This document shows positions 26,768 to 36,903 of a stretch of DNA of 64,000 nucleotides, piece by piece. The DNA is from Acidovorax sp. SUPP3334 (lineage in GTDB: Bacteria; Pseudomonadota; Gammaproteobacteria; Burkholderiales; Burkholderiaceae_C), in NCBI RefSeq assembly GCF_030159055.1, contig NZ_BQXQ01000015.1:1-64000 (forward strand). The letters are read 5' to 3'. A program made the position numbers and the translations under genes. The notes under the pieces were generated by a model that saw only the letters and a list, made by a program, of their open reading frames with translations, was not told the origin of the DNA and did not search any database. How positions within the stretch are numbered: position 1 is the stretch's first letter; each line of letters starts with the position of its first letter.

Positions 26768-28171
26768 TCAGCCGGCGAGGGCGGCGCGCACGTCGGGCTC
26801 GTTCAGCACGTCGTCCAGCGTTTTGCGAAGGCGCTTGAACATTTCGCCGAACTCGTCTTCGGTATAGGTGAGCGCGGGGGCGAAGCCCAAAATGTTGTCG
26901 CCGAAGGCGCGGAACACGATGCCGTTGCGATAGGCCGTGGCCGCGATGCGCTCGGACAGCGCGAGCGACGGCGCGAAGCCGCGCTTCGTGGCCTTGTCGC
27001 TCACCAGCTCCAGCGCGCCGACCAGCCCGCGGTGGCGCGAATCGCCCACCAGCGGGTGCGCGGCCAGCGCGTCCAGCCCCGCTGCGAAAGGCGCGGCCAT
27101 GCGCTGGCCGTTGGCGAGAATGCCGCCTTCGTCGTACAGGCGCAGCACCTCCAGCGCCACGGCCGCGCTCACCGGGTGGGCCGAGTAGGTGGCGCCGTGG
27201 CCGATGGGGGCGCCTTCGGGCGCGCCGTCGGCGATGCCGGCATAGAGCGCGTCGGAGATCATCGTCGCGCCCATGGGCGCGTAGCCGGCCGTGAGTCCCT
27301 TGGCCATCGTGAGGATGTCGGGCGCCACGCCCTCTGCCTCGCACGCGAACATGGGGCCGGTGCGGCCGAAGCCAGTGATGACCTCATCCACCACCATCAG
27401 GATGCCCAGCTCGCGCGTGGCCTCGCGCATCGCCTTGAGCCAGCCGGCCGGCGGCACGATCACGCCGCCCGAGCCCTGGATGGGCTCGCAGAAGAACGCC
27501 GCCACGTTGTCGGCACCCAGCTCGGCCACCTTGGCGCGCAGCGCCGCCACCGAGGCCGCGATGATCGCCTGGCCGTCCGACGGGTCGGCGGCGCGGTAGG
27601 GGTTGGGCGAAGGAATGTAGTGCTGCGTGGGCAACGGCAGGTCGAAGCCGCGGTGGAACACCGGCAGGGCGGTCAGCCCCGCGCCGGTGGACGACGAGCC
27701 GTGGTAGCCGCGCTCCAGCGCGATGAAGTGTTTTTTGGACGGCTTGCCGATGGCGTTGTGGTACTGCACGATGAAGCGCACCGCCGCGTCCACCGCCTCG
27801 GAGCCGCCCAGCGTGAAGTACACGTGGTTCAGCGACTTCGGCGTGATCTGCACCAGCTTTTCAGCCAGGCGGATCGCCGGCTCGCTGCTGAAATGGAAGT
27901 AGCCTGTGGCATAGGGCAACTGGCGCATCTGCGCCGCGGCGGCCTGCACCACGCTCTCCTGGCCGTAGCCCACGTTCACGCACCACAGCCCGGCGAAGGC
28001 GTCCAGCAGCTCGTTGCCCCGGGCATCGGTCAGCCACGATCCCTGGCCCGACGACAGCACGTTGGGGCCGCGGCGTTCATGCGTGCGCCAGGGCGAAACG
28101 GGGTGGATCAGGTGCGCCCGGTCGATGGCGTCGAGCGAGGCGAGATGGGGCAGGTCGGTGAGTTGGGTCAT
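26768..28171 (-). CDS. Class III PLP-dependent aminotransferase (omega-amino acid/diamine type)
   Basis: 467 aa. SEAVDAAVRFIVQYHN, the aromatic-loop GYHGSSSTGAGLTALP, VVDEVITGFGRTG, and the PLP-lysine segment ILTMAKGLTAGYAPMGA. These fit omega-amino-acid:pyruvate or putrescine/spermidine aminotransferases of the SpuC type. It would transfer the amino group of an omega-amine to pyruvate and give an aldehyde for the aldehyde dehydrogenases of the region. The start at 28171 (MTQLTDLPHLASL) is chosen; the frame extends upstream into the next gene. Confidence 0.9.
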   Translation of the reverse strand: MTQLTDLPHLASLDAIDRAHLIHPVSPWRTHERRGPNVLSSGQGSWLTDARGNELLDAFAGLWCVNVGYGQESVVQAAAAQMRQLPYATGYFHFSSEPAIRLAEKLVQITPKSLNHVYFTLGGSEAVDAAVRFIVQYHNAIGKPSKKHFIALERGYHGSSSTGAGLTALPVFHRGFDLPLPTQHYIPSPNPYRAADPSDGQAIIAASVAALRAKVAELGADNVAAFFCEPIQGSGGVIVPPAGWLKAMREATRELGILMVVDEVITGFGRTGPMFACEAEGVAPDILTMAKGLTAGYAPMGATMISDALYAGIADGAPEGAPIGHGATYSAHPVSAAVALEVLRLYDEGGILANGQRMAAPFAAGLDALAAHPLVGDSRHRGLVGALELVSDKATKRGFAPSLALSERIAATAYRNGIVFRAFGDNILGFAPALTYTEDEFGEMFKRLRKTLDDVLNEPDVRAALAG

Positions 28172-28368
28172 GGCGGGTTCCGGTCGCAAGGGCAGAGGTT
28201 CGGTGGCGGGGAGACGTCTGTCGATGGCTTCAAGGTTAGGCCAGTGCCCGGGGCGCGTGGTGCTGCTTTGGCGGGCTTTGGCGCAGCACGCTGCGGTTGT
28301 TGGCGCGGTGGCAGCAGATCGTGCGGTGCGCCATGGGCCCGTTCCTCGCCACCCGGCCCCGCTTGGCC

Positions 28369-29316
28369 TCAATAGCCGCGCGATCGGTCCACCAGCCCGA
28401 CCATCGGCTCGCCCGCATGGAACCGGCGCAGGTTGTCGATCACCACGCCCGCAGTGCTCAAGGGCTGCGTCATGCTGGCGATGTGCGGCGTGATCTGGAT
28501 GCGCGGGTGCCGCCAGAACGCATGCGAGGGCGGCAGGGGCTCGGGATCGGCCACGTCCAGCACCGCGTCGCCGATCTGCCCCACGGCCAGTGCGGCCAGC
28601 AGGTCGGCGTCGATGAGGTGCGGCCCGCGGCCCACATGCACCAGTCCGGCGCCCGCAGGCAACTGCGCGAACAGGTCCTTGTTCAGGAAACCGCGCGTGG
28701 CGTCGGTGAGCGGCAGCAGGCACACGAGCACGTCGGTGCGCGCCAGAAAGGCGGGCAGTTCCTCCGTGCCCGCATGGCAATGCACGCCGGCGATGGCATG
28801 GCGCGAGCGGCTCCAGCCCGCGCAGTCGAAACCCAGGCCGCGCAGTTGCTCCAGCACCGCCTGCCCGAGCGACCCCAGGCCCAGCACGCCCACCCGGCGG
28901 CTGCTGGCCGGGCGCACCGGCAGCGCGCGCCATTCGCCTTGCTGCTGCTGGCGGCGGTACTGGGGCATGTCGCGGTGCAGGCCCAGCACGGCGTGCGTGA
29001 CGTACTCCACCATGCCCTGCACGATGCCGGGCTCCACCATGCGCACCACCGGCAGGGCGGGCGGCAGCGCGGCGAAGTCGAACTGGTCCACGCCCGCGCC
29101 CGAAGAAAACAGCACCTGCAATTGCGGAAACCGCGTGCCCAGGTCCTGCGGCGGCTCCCAGGCCGCCAGGAACCGCACCTGGGCCGGGTCGCCGATGTCG
29201 GGCCAGATGCGAAAGTCGATCTCCGGGGCGCGTTCGCGGAACACGCCCGCCCACTGGCGCCCGCGCACAGGGTCGGATTTGTAGAGGAAGGTGGTTTTGG
29301 GCATGGCGGGGCTCAT
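28369..29316 (-). CDS. D-2-hydroxyacid dehydrogenase (GhrA-like glyoxylate/hydroxypyruvate reductase)
   Basis: 315 aa. NAD(P)-binding motif VGVLGLGSLGQAVLEQL, VCLLPLTDATRGFLNKDLF, a GRGPHLIDADLLAAL catalytic-arginine region, DVADPEPLPPSHAFW, and a final catalytic histidine in ITPHIASMTQP. It closely resembles GhrA-type enzymes that reduce glyoxylate or hydroxypyruvate. Start at 29316 or 29304; the first ATG is used. It follows the GNAT gene by 17 bp on the same strand. Confidence 0.9.
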   Translation of the reverse strand: MSPAMPKTTFLYKSDPVRGRQWAGVFRERAPEIDFRIWPDIGDPAQVRFLAAWEPPQDLGTRFPQLQVLFSSGAGVDQFDFAALPPALPVVRMVEPGIVQGMVEYVTHAVLGLHRDMPQYRRQQQQGEWRALPVRPASSRRVGVLGLGSLGQAVLEQLRGLGFDCAGWSRSRHAIAGVHCHAGTEELPAFLARTDVLVCLLPLTDATRGFLNKDLFAQLPAGAGLVHVGRGPHLIDADLLAALAVGQIGDAVLDVADPEPLPPSHAFWRHPRIQITPHIASMTQPLSTAGVVIDNLRRFHAGEPMVGLVDRSRGY

Positions 29317-29333
29317 GTCGGGTGCGGTGCCGG

Positions 29334-30233
29334 TCAGCCCAGCGCCTGCGTGGCCAGGGCGAAGAGCCGGGGCGCGCCAGGCGCCGTGCCCTCGTCCGGC
29401 TGCAGCGGCGCACCACGCACCATGGTGGTGGGCGCGTCCACCCGCAGCAGGCCGATGCTCTCCAGCCACTCGGCCAGGCCGCTGTCGAAGTCGATGTCGA
29501 TGCGCGTGAAGCGGCCCGCGTTCATGCCCGCCAGGTGCGCGATGAGCGCCTTGGCGCCTTCGGCGTCGGGTGCGACCACCGGGCCGATGGCATGCCCGCG
29601 GCCGAAGCGGCGCAGCAGGGCGAAGCCGCGCTGCTCGCCGTCGTGGTCCAGCACCACGCAGGCATCGCTGCGTGCCACCAGGTCGTCGATGAGCGCGTCG
29701 CGCGGCATGCCGCGCGCCTGGGCATCGAGCCGGTGCAGCGCGGCGGCTTCGTTCAGGCCCGAAGGGCGCAGGCGCCAGCCCGCGGGCAGGGCGATGAGCG
29801 GCGTGGGCCGGGCGGTGCCCTGGTGCTGGCGCACCTCGCCCGTGCGCACGAAGCCCAGGCGCTCGTACAGGCCGCGCCCCTCGGGGGTGGCGTGCAGCAG
29901 CACGGTGTGGTCGTCCAGGCCATCGAGCAGCGCCGTCATCAGGCGGTGGCCGATGCGCCGGCCCTGGCAGGCCGGCGTGACCAGCACCAGCCCGATGGTG
30001 GCGTGCCGCCCGCCCCACTTCCAGCGCTGCGCGGTGGCGATCGTCTGCCCGTCGCGCTCGGCCACCAGCCCCTCGGAATGCGAGAACACCTGCTCCCAGT
30101 CGGCCAGCCGGTGCGGCCAGCGCAGTTCGGCCGACAGCGCCTGCGCCTGGGGCAGGTCGCCGGGCGTCATGGGGCGCAGCAGCACGCCGTCCTCGGCGGT
30201 GGCGGGGGTGGCGGGCAGGGCGGTGGAGAGCAT
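29334..30233 (-). CDS. Tandem GNAT-family N-acetyltransferase
   Basis: 299 aa. The N-terminal GNAT domain (VLLRPMTPGDLPQAQALSAE, IGLVLVTPACQGRRIGHRLM with the Q-x2-R/G-x-G/A acetyl-CoA site) is followed by a second GNAT-like C-terminal domain (about residues 165-295, Acetyltransf_18-like). Such double-domain proteins are common beside amino-acid catabolic genes; the acetyl acceptor is unknown. It is the first gene of the minus-strand transcript and is divergent from the aldehyde dehydrogenase, with a 244-bp shared regulatory region (30234-30477) where no obvious operator was picked out. Confidence 0.85.
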   Translation of the reverse strand: MLSTALPATPATAEDGVLLRPMTPGDLPQAQALSAELRWPHRLADWEQVFSHSEGLVAERDGQTIATAQRWKWGGRHATIGLVLVTPACQGRRIGHRLMTALLDGLDDHTVLLHATPEGRGLYERLGFVRTGEVRQHQGTARPTPLIALPAGWRLRPSGLNEAAALHRLDAQARGMPRDALIDDLVARSDACVVLDHDGEQRGFALLRRFGRGHAIGPVVAPDAEGAKALIAHLAGMNAGRFTRIDIDFDSGLAEWLESIGLLRVDAPTTMVRGAPLQPDEGTAPGAPRLFALATQALG

Positions 30234-30477
30234 GGGCGGCGTCCTCGTTGCGAAGCGTTGCGAAGGGATCGGGCACCTATCTTGGACGACATCGGCGCGC
30301 CGCACCACCCCGAATCCGGGTTTGCCCGCAACTTGCAAGCTTCGTCTGCCGGGCGTGTCCGTTTTGCAATTCGCTGCGGTGGCGCGGGGCGTTACGGGCA
30401 CAAATGCCGGGCCTTCCTGCCTAGCATCGAAGCACCTTTTTCCAACGGCGCGCAGGCCATTGCGCGCCCACCGTTCC

Positions 30478-31971
30478 ATGCTGCTTTTCGATCCCCGGTC
30501 CATCGCCGTTCCCGCCGGCCACTTCATCGGCGGGCGCCTCGTGCCCGATGCCGGCCGCATCGCCGTGCTGCGGCCCTCCGACGGCCAATGGCATGCCGAC
30601 CTGCCGCTGGCCGATGCCGCCACCGTGGACGCCGCGGTGCAGGATGCGTGGCAGGCCTGGCGCACCACCGACTGGGCGCGCCGCGCCCCCCGGGAGCGTG
30701 CCCGCGTGCTGCGCCGCTGGGCCGACCTGATCGAGGCGGACGGCCCGCACCTCGCGCCGCTGGAGGCCGTGTGCTCCACCCGCCCGGTGCGCGATGCCGC
30801 CGCCTGGGACGTGCCCTTCACCGCCGAAGGGCTGCGCTTTTTCGCCGAATACGCCGACAAGCTGGGCGGCGAAGTGGCCGCCACGCGGCACGACCATCTG
30901 GGCATGGTGGTGGCCGAACCCTACGGCGTGGTGGGCGCCATCACGCCGTGGAATTTTCCGCTGGTCATGATGTCGTGGAAGGTGGGCGCGGCGCTGGCCG
31001 CAGGCAACGCCGTGGTGCTCAAGCCGTCCGAGATGACGCCGTTTTCCGCCGTGCGCCTGGCGCAGCTCGCCGTGCAGGCGGGCGTGCCGGCCGGGCTCTT
31101 CAACGTGGTGCAGGGCGATGGCCGCACCACGGGCGATGCGCTCACCCGGCACCCGAAGATCGCCAAGATGACCTTCACCGGATCGACGCGCACGGGCGCG
31201 GCCATCATGGCCAGCTGCGCGCTGCAGGGCCCCAAGCCGGTCACGCTGGAGCTGGGCGGCAAGAGCCCGCAGCTCGTCTTCGACGATGCGCCCGACATCG
31301 ACCGGCTGGCCGGCATCATCGCCGGCGCCATCACCGGCAACGCGGGCCAGGTGTGCGTGGCGGGCTCGCGCCTGATCGTGCAGCGCGGCATCGCCGAGGC
31401 CCTGGTGGAACGCATCGGCGCCCGGTTCGCCGCGCTGCGGCCCGGTGCCACCTGGGACGACGCCGCCACGCTGCCGCCCATCATCTCGGCGCCGCAGGCC
31501 GCGCGCATCCTCGACATCGTGGAGCGCGCGCGGGATGCGGGCGCGCAACTGCGCTGCGGCGGTGGGCTGTACGACGAGGTCGCCGGCGGCGCTACGGGCG
31601 GCGCGTATTTCCAGCCCACGCTGATCGAAGGCGTGGCGGCCGACAGCCCGGCCGTGCAGGAAGAAATCTTCGGCCCCGTGCTCACGGTGCAGACCTTCGA
31701 CACCGAAGAAGAGGGCCTGGCCCTGGCCGCGCACGAACACTACGGCCTGGCCGCAGGCGTGCACACGGCGGACATCGGCCGCGCCCTGCGCGCCATGCGC
31801 GGCATCAGCGCCGGCACGGTCTGGATCAACCGCTACGGGCGCAGCGCGGACTTCGTCATCCCCACGGGCGGCTACCACCAGTCGGGCATCGGCAAGGACC
31901 TGGGGCGCCAGGCCGTGGAGGCCAACCTGCGCTTCAAAAGCGTGCTCATCGACTTTGCTGCGGCGCACTAA
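30478..31971 (+). CDS. NAD(P)-dependent aldehyde dehydrogenase
   Basis: 497 aa. ALDH superfamily: GAITPWNFPLVMMSWKVG, KPSEMTPFSAVRLAQLA, FTGSTRTGAAIM, catalytic glutamate in TLELGGKSPQLVF, catalytic cysteine in GNAGQVCVAGSRL, and EEIFGPVLTVQTF. It resembles gamma-glutamyl-gamma-aminobutyraldehyde (PuuC-like) dehydrogenases. It would oxidise the aldehyde produced by the aminotransferase or amine oxidase of the locus. First gene of the plus-strand arm, divergent from the GNAT gene. The start at 30478 (MLLFDPRSIAV) is chosen. Confidence 0.9.
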   Translation: MLLFDPRSIAVPAGHFIGGRLVPDAGRIAVLRPSDGQWHADLPLADAATVDAAVQDAWQAWRTTDWARRAPRERARVLRRWADLIEADGPHLAPLEAVCSTRPVRDAAAWDVPFTAEGLRFFAEYADKLGGEVAATRHDHLGMVVAEPYGVVGAITPWNFPLVMMSWKVGAALAAGNAVVLKPSEMTPFSAVRLAQLAVQAGVPAGLFNVVQGDGRTTGDALTRHPKIAKMTFTGSTRTGAAIMASCALQGPKPVTLELGGKSPQLVFDDAPDIDRLAGIIAGAITGNAGQVCVAGSRLIVQRGIAEALVERIGARFAALRPGATWDDAATLPPIISAPQAARILDIVERARDAGAQLRCGGGLYDEVAGGATGGAYFQPTLIEGVAADSPAVQEEIFGPVLTVQTFDTEEEGLALAAHEHYGLAAGVHTADIGRALRAMRGISAGTVWINRYGRSADFVIPTGGYHQSGIGKDLGRQAVEANLRFKSVLIDFAAAH

Positions 31972-32186
31972 CGGTGCACGGTTGCACGCCAGCGGTGCAG
32001 ACCGCACGGCATGCCGCAAGGCCCCCGGCAAACCGCAGCTTTCTCGCGCCGCACCCCCGCATTTCCCTATGACACCCGCAAAACCGCATGCTTCAATCAC
32101 TTCGTAATGACACCGTCGCAAACGCCGGACAAGGCACTGCGAACCGCCCCGGTCGGTGACCGGACCAACCCGAGGACTTCGAGACC

Positions 32187-32852
32187 ATGACATTCCGTCC
32201 CAAGTACGTGACCTTCGACTGCTACGGCACGCTCACCCGCTTTCGCATGGGCGAGATGGCGCGCGAACTCTTCGCCGACCGCATTCCGGCCGAGCGCATG
32301 GAGCAGTTCATCGCCGACTTCAGCGCCTACCGTTTCGACGAAGTGCTGGGCGACTGGAAGCCCTACGAAGTGGTGCTGAAGAACGCCGTGCGCCGCCTGT
32401 GCAAGCGCTGGAAGATCCAGTACCTGGATGCCGATGGCCAGAAGTTCTACGACGCCGTGCCCACCTGGGACCCCCACGCCGACGTGCCCGCGGGCCTGGC
32501 CAAAGTGGCCAAGGAGATTCCGCTGGTGATCCTCTCCAACGCCTCCGACGACCAGATCCAGAAGAACGTCGCCATGCTCGGCGCGCCGTTCCACCGCGTG
32601 TACACCGCGCAGCAGGCCCAGGCGTACAAGCCGCGCCTGCAAGCCTTCGAGTACATGCTCGACTCGCTGGGGTGCAACCCCGAAGACGTGCTGCACGTGT
32701 CCTCCAGCCTGCGCTACGACCTGATGTCGGCCGACGACATCGGCATCAAGCACAAGGTGTTCGTGAACCGCGGCCACGGCCCGGGCAACCCGGCCTACAA
32801 CTATGTAGAGATCGCAGACATCGGCGGTCTGCCGGGCGTCGTCGGCCTCTGA
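32187..32852 (+). CDS. HAD hydrolase, haloacid dehalogenase type II
   Basis: 221 aa. Motif I is VTFDCYGTLTRFRMGE with the DxYGTL sequence typical of L-2-haloacid dehalogenases. Motif II is LVILSNASDDQ, motif III lysine is in AYKPRLQAFEYML, and motif IV is VLHVSSSLRYDLMSADDIGI. Enzymes of this subfamily displace halide from 2-haloacids, though many relatives are phosphatases. It sits between the aldehyde dehydrogenase and the FAD oxidase, 38 bp before the latter, and is probably in one operon with it. It is distant in sequence from the HAD at 19577-20269. Confidence 0.88.
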   Translation: MTFRPKYVTFDCYGTLTRFRMGEMARELFADRIPAERMEQFIADFSAYRFDEVLGDWKPYEVVLKNAVRRLCKRWKIQYLDADGQKFYDAVPTWDPHADVPAGLAKVAKEIPLVILSNASDDQIQKNVAMLGAPFHRVYTAQQAQAYKPRLQAFEYMLDSLGCNPEDVLHVSSSLRYDLMSADDIGIKHKVFVNRGHGPGNPAYNYVEIADIGGLPGVVGL

Positions 32853-32890
32853 TTCAACGGGCTCTCTCCACCCACCGCACGGCCCCGTCC

Positions 32891-34180
32891 ATGAAGCTCG
32901 AGTCCTACTGGAACGATTCGGTGCCCCCGCTGGCGCTGGCCCCGCACGATCTGCCGCGGCAGGTCGATGTGGCCATCGTCGGCGCAGGCTTCACCGGCCT
33001 GTCGGCTGCCCTGGCCCTGGCCCGGCGCGGTGCGAGCGTGGCGGTGCTGGAGGCGGGGCCCACCGTGGCGCCCGAGGCCTCGGGCCGCAACGGCGGCCAT
33101 GTGAACAACGGCCTGGCGGTGGACTACGCCGAGGTGGCCGCCAAGGTCGGCGTGCCGCAGGCGCGCGACTGGTACCACGCCTACGACGCGGCGGTGGACA
33201 CCGTGGCGCGCATCGTGCGCGACGAAGCCATCGACTGCGACTTCCTGCGGCACGGCAAGCTCAAGCTCGCCACCCGGCCCCAGCACCTGGCGGCGCTGCG
33301 CCGCAGTGCCGAGCGGCTCATCACCGATGGGGTCGATACCGACATCAATATCCTCGATGCCGCCCAGGTGCGCGACGAGGTGCAGAGCGACCGCTTCGAA
33401 GGCGGCCTGCTGTACCAGCGCAGCGGCCAGATGCACATGGGCCGTTTCGCCCAGGGCCTGGCCGTGGCGGCAGAGCGCCGGGGTGCGCAGATCCATACGG
33501 GCACCTGCGTGGACCGCATCGTGCGCGAGCAGGGCCAGGCGCACCGCCTGCACACCGCGCGCGGCACGGTGCAGGCCAGCCAGGTGCTGCTGGCCACCGG
33601 CGCTTCGCGCCATGGCGGCTACGGCACCTTCGGCTGGCTGCGCCGGCGCATCGTGCCCATCGGCAGCTTCATCGTGGTGACCGAGCCGCTGGGCGCCGAG
33701 CGCGCACAGGCCCTGCTGGCGGGGCGGCGCACCTACGTCACCATCGCCAACATCCACCACTACTTTCGCCTCACGGCCGACCACCGGCTGGTGTTCGGCG
33801 GGCGCGCGCGCTTCGCCATCTCCAGCCCGCAGCAGGACGCCGCCAGCGGAGACATCCTGCGGCAGGGCCTGGCCGAGATCTTTCCGCAACTGGGCCGCGT
33901 GCGCATCGACCACTGCTGGGGCGGCCTGGTGGACATGACGCAGGACCGCCTGCCGCACGCCGGCGAGCGCAACGGGCTTTTCTATTCCATGGGCTACAGC
34001 GGACACGGCACGCAGATGTCGGTGCACATGGGCGAGCGCATGGCCGCCGTGATGGCGGGCGATGCGCTGGCCAACCCCTGGCGCGGGCGCGACTGGCCCG
34101 CCGTTCCCGGCCACTTCGGCCCGCCGTGGTTTCTGCCGGCGGTGGGGCTTTACTACCGCCTGAAGGACCGGCTGGCCTGA
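32891..34180 (+). CDS. FAD-dependent oxidoreductase, PuuB/OrdL-like
   Basis: 429 aa. VDVAIVGAGFTGLSAALALA (FAD/NAD-binding), VLEAGPTVAPEASGRNGGHV, and the DAO-family C-terminus with DHCWGGLVDMTQDRLPHAG and GYSGHGTQMSVHMGERMA. This fits the gamma-glutamylputrescine oxidase (PuuB) family, which deaminates a terminal amine to an aldehyde. Placement beside aldehyde dehydrogenases and an ABC importer supports an amine-oxidising role. The start at 32891 (MKLESYWND) is clear. Confidence 0.87.
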   Translation: MKLESYWNDSVPPLALAPHDLPRQVDVAIVGAGFTGLSAALALARRGASVAVLEAGPTVAPEASGRNGGHVNNGLAVDYAEVAAKVGVPQARDWYHAYDAAVDTVARIVRDEAIDCDFLRHGKLKLATRPQHLAALRRSAERLITDGVDTDINILDAAQVRDEVQSDRFEGGLLYQRSGQMHMGRFAQGLAVAAERRGAQIHTGTCVDRIVREQGQAHRLHTARGTVQASQVLLATGASRHGGYGTFGWLRRRIVPIGSFIVVTEPLGAERAQALLAGRRTYVTIANIHHYFRLTADHRLVFGGRARFAISSPQQDAASGDILRQGLAEIFPQLGRVRIDHCWGGLVDMTQDRLPHAGERNGLFYSMGYSGHGTQMSVHMGERMAAVMAGDALANPWRGRDWPAVPGHFGPPWFLPAVGLYYRLKDRLA

Positions 34181-34276
34181 CGCTCCCGCGCGCACGCCAC
34201 TTTCCATCGCCTCCCTTCATTCCAAGATTTCCCGTTCTCCGTTCCCCCCACTGCCACCCGTCACAGGAGCACCACC

Positions 34277-35867
34277 ATGAGCGACAGCCGCACCCCGTTC
34301 GACACCCTCGTCGGTCCCCGAGAAAGCCTTCGCGTGATGGACTCGCTGCGGCGGGGCGCCACGCGCCGCGACGTGCTCGCGATGCTCATGGCGGGCGGCA
34401 TGCAGACCACCCTGGCCGGAGGCCTGGCGGGCATGGCGGTCACCGCCCACGCGCAGACGCCACGCCGCGGCGGCCGCCACCGACACGCTCGACCCGGCCA
34501 AGCAGTCCAACCAGACCGACTACTCGCGCGGCACCATGCTCTACAACGGCCTGTTCTCGCTGGACGGCTCGCTCACGCCGCAGCCCGCGCTCGCCGAGTC
34601 GTTCGCCACGCAGGACGCCAAGACCTGGGTGTTCACCCTGCGCAAGGGCGTGACCTTCCATGACGGCAAGGCCCTGTCGCCGGCCGACGTGGTGTTCTCC
34701 ATCCTGCGCCACAAAGACCCCGCCACGGCCTCCAAGGCCAAGGTGCTGGCCGACCAAATCGAAACCGTCAAGGCCACGGGCCCGGCCGAGGTGACCATGG
34801 AGCTGTCCGCGCCCAACGCCGACCTGCCGGTCATCCTGGGCACGTTCCACTTCCACATCGTCAAGGACGGCACGACCGACTTCAACGCCGGCATCGGCAC
34901 CGGGCCTTACAAGCTCAAGGAATTCAAGCCCGGCATGCGCTCGCTGATGGTGCGCAACGACGCCTACTGGAAGCCCGGCAAGCCCTACCTGGACGAGATC
35001 GAGTTCGTGGGCATCGGCGACGAAAGCGCCCGCGTGAACGCGCTGCTGTCGGGCGGCATGGACCTGGTGGCATCGGTCAACCCCCGCGCCGTGGCCCGGG
35101 TCAAAGGCACGCCCGGCTATGCGATCTTCGTCACGCAGTCGGGCCAGTACTCCGACCTCATCCTGCGCAAGGACATGGGTCCGGGCGCCAACCCCGACTT
35201 CATCATGGCGATGAAGTACCTGTTCGACCGCGAGCAGATGAAGAAAAGCATCGCGCTCGACTACGCCGTCATCGCCAACGACCAGCCCATCGACCCGACC
35301 AACCGGTTCTACTTCAAGGACCTGCCGCAGCGCACCTTCGACCTGGACAAGGCCAAGTTCCACCTGCAGAAGTCGGGCGTGACGGGCAAGGTGCCGGTGG
35401 TCACCTCTCCGGCCGCCATGTACTCGACCGAAACCGCGCTGCTGCTGCAGCAGTCCGGCCAGCGCATCGGCCTGGAGCTGGACATCAAGCGCATGCCGGC
35501 CGACGGCTACTGGTCCAACCACTGGCTCAACAGCCCGGTGGGCTTCGGCAACGTGAACCCGCGCCCCAGCGCCGACACCATCCTGACCCAGTTCTTCAAG
35601 TCCGACGCGGCCTGGAACGAGTCGCGCTGGAAGAGCCCGCAGTTCGACCAGCTGCTGCTGGCCTCGCGCGCCGAGACCGATCTGGCCAAACGCCGCCAGA
35701 TGTACGCCGACATGCAGACCATGATCCACCAGGAGGCAGGCATCGGCATTCCGCTGTTCCTTGCAAGCATCGACGGGCACTCCACCAAGCTCAAGGGCTT
35801 GTCCCCGATTCCGCTGGGCGGCCTGATGGGCTACTCTTTCGCCGAGCACGTCTGGCTGGATGCGTGA
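34277..35867 (+). pseudogene. ABC transporter solute-binding protein (family 5) with frameshift
   Basis: The first frame (34277 onward) encodes an N-terminus with a Tat-type signal (RRDVLAMLMAGG) ending in AVTAHAQTPRRGG. The second frame runs from about 34478 to 35867 with AATDTLDPAKQSNQTDYSRG and a complete peptide-type SBP_5 domain. The frames differ, and a few residues usual between the signal and TDTLDP are missing, so a small out-of-frame deletion near 34466-34480 has disrupted the gene. The rest of the transporter operon is intact. A sequencing or assembly error in the GC-rich run CGCGGCGGCCGCC is the alternative. Confidence 0.75.
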
Positions 35868-35931
35868 TGCGGCCTTGGCGCGTGGGCACGCCCCGCGCGC
35901 CGGGCACCCTTGATACGGAGTGGGACCTTTC

Positions 35932-36879
35932 ATGAACCGTGTGATCCTCAAGCTCCTGGGCCAGCGGCTGCTCCTGTCGCTGCTGGCGGTGTCGGTCATC
36001 GTCTTTTCGATCACCGCCGTGCTGCCCGGCGATGCGGCGCAAGAGCAGCTGGGCCAGGACGCCACGCCCGAAGCCCTGGCCGCGTTGCGCACGCAGATGG
36101 GCCTGGATGTGCCCGCCGCGCTGCGCTATGCGCGCTGGCTGGGCGGCGCCGTGCGCGGCGACCTGGGCCAGTCGGTCACCACGCAGACGCCCGTGGGCGA
36201 GCTGGTGGCCAGCCGCCTGCCCAACTCGCTGCTGCTGGCGGCCGTGACCGCGCTGTTCTCGGTGCCCATCGCGCTCACGCTCGGCGTGGCATCGGCAGTG
36301 TGGCGGGGCTCGCTGTTCGACCGCGTGGCCTCGTCCACGGCCGTGGCGGTCGTCTCGGTGCCGGAGTTTCTGGTGGCCACCCTGGCCGTGCTGGTGTTCG
36401 CCGTGCAGCTCAAGTGGCTGCCCGCGCTGTCTTACGTGAACGACATCGAATCGGTGGGGCAGATGCTGCGCGCCTTCGCCATGCCAGTGCTCAGCCTGTG
36501 CTGCGTGATCGTCGCGCAGATGATGCGCATGAGCCGCGCCGCCGTCATCGACCAGCTGGAAGCGCCCTACATCGAAATGGTCCGGCTGAAAGGCGCCTCG
36601 CCCCTGCGCATGGTCATGGCCCACGCGCTGCCCAACGCCATCGGGCCGATCGCCAACGCGGTGGCGCTCTCGCTGTCGTACCTGCTGGGCGGCGTGATCA
36701 TCATCGAGACCATCTTCAACTACCCCGGCATCGCCAAGCTCATGGTCGATGGCGTGACCCAGCGCGACATGCCGCTGGTGCAGGCCTGCGCGATGATCTT
36801 CTGCGCCGGCTACCTGATCCTCGTCACCCTGGCCGATGTGTGCGGCATTCTTGCCAATCCGCGCCTGCGGCACCGCTGA
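35932..36879 (+). CDS. ABC transporter permease, dipeptide/oligopeptide type (DppB-like)
   Basis: 315 aa. Six membrane helices in the DppB pattern, with the N-terminal ILKLLGQRLLLSLLAVSVIV and LPGDAAQEQLG segments and the EAA loop YIEMVRLKGASPLRMVMAHA. It forms the inner-membrane channel with the next gene. The ATG at 35932 is preferred over an in-frame GTG at 35920. It follows the damaged binding protein gene by 64 bp. Confidence 0.92.
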   Translation: MNRVILKLLGQRLLLSLLAVSVIVFSITAVLPGDAAQEQLGQDATPEALAALRTQMGLDVPAALRYARWLGGAVRGDLGQSVTTQTPVGELVASRLPNSLLLAAVTALFSVPIALTLGVASAVWRGSLFDRVASSTAVAVVSVPEFLVATLAVLVFAVQLKWLPALSYVNDIESVGQMLRAFAMPVLSLCCVIVAQMMRMSRAAVIDQLEAPYIEMVRLKGASPLRMVMAHALPNAIGPIANAVALSLSYLLGGVIIIETIFNYPGIAKLMVDGVTQRDMPLVQACAMIFCAGYLILVTLADVCGILANPRLRHR

Positions 36880-36903
36880 AACCCGTCACCAAAGGGCTGC
36901 TCC

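Noticed and set aside
19577-32852. The two HAD dehalogenase-like genes as a recent duplication
   Set aside because: Their motif I sequences (DVVGTL versus DCYGTL) and bodies differ widely; they are separate family members.
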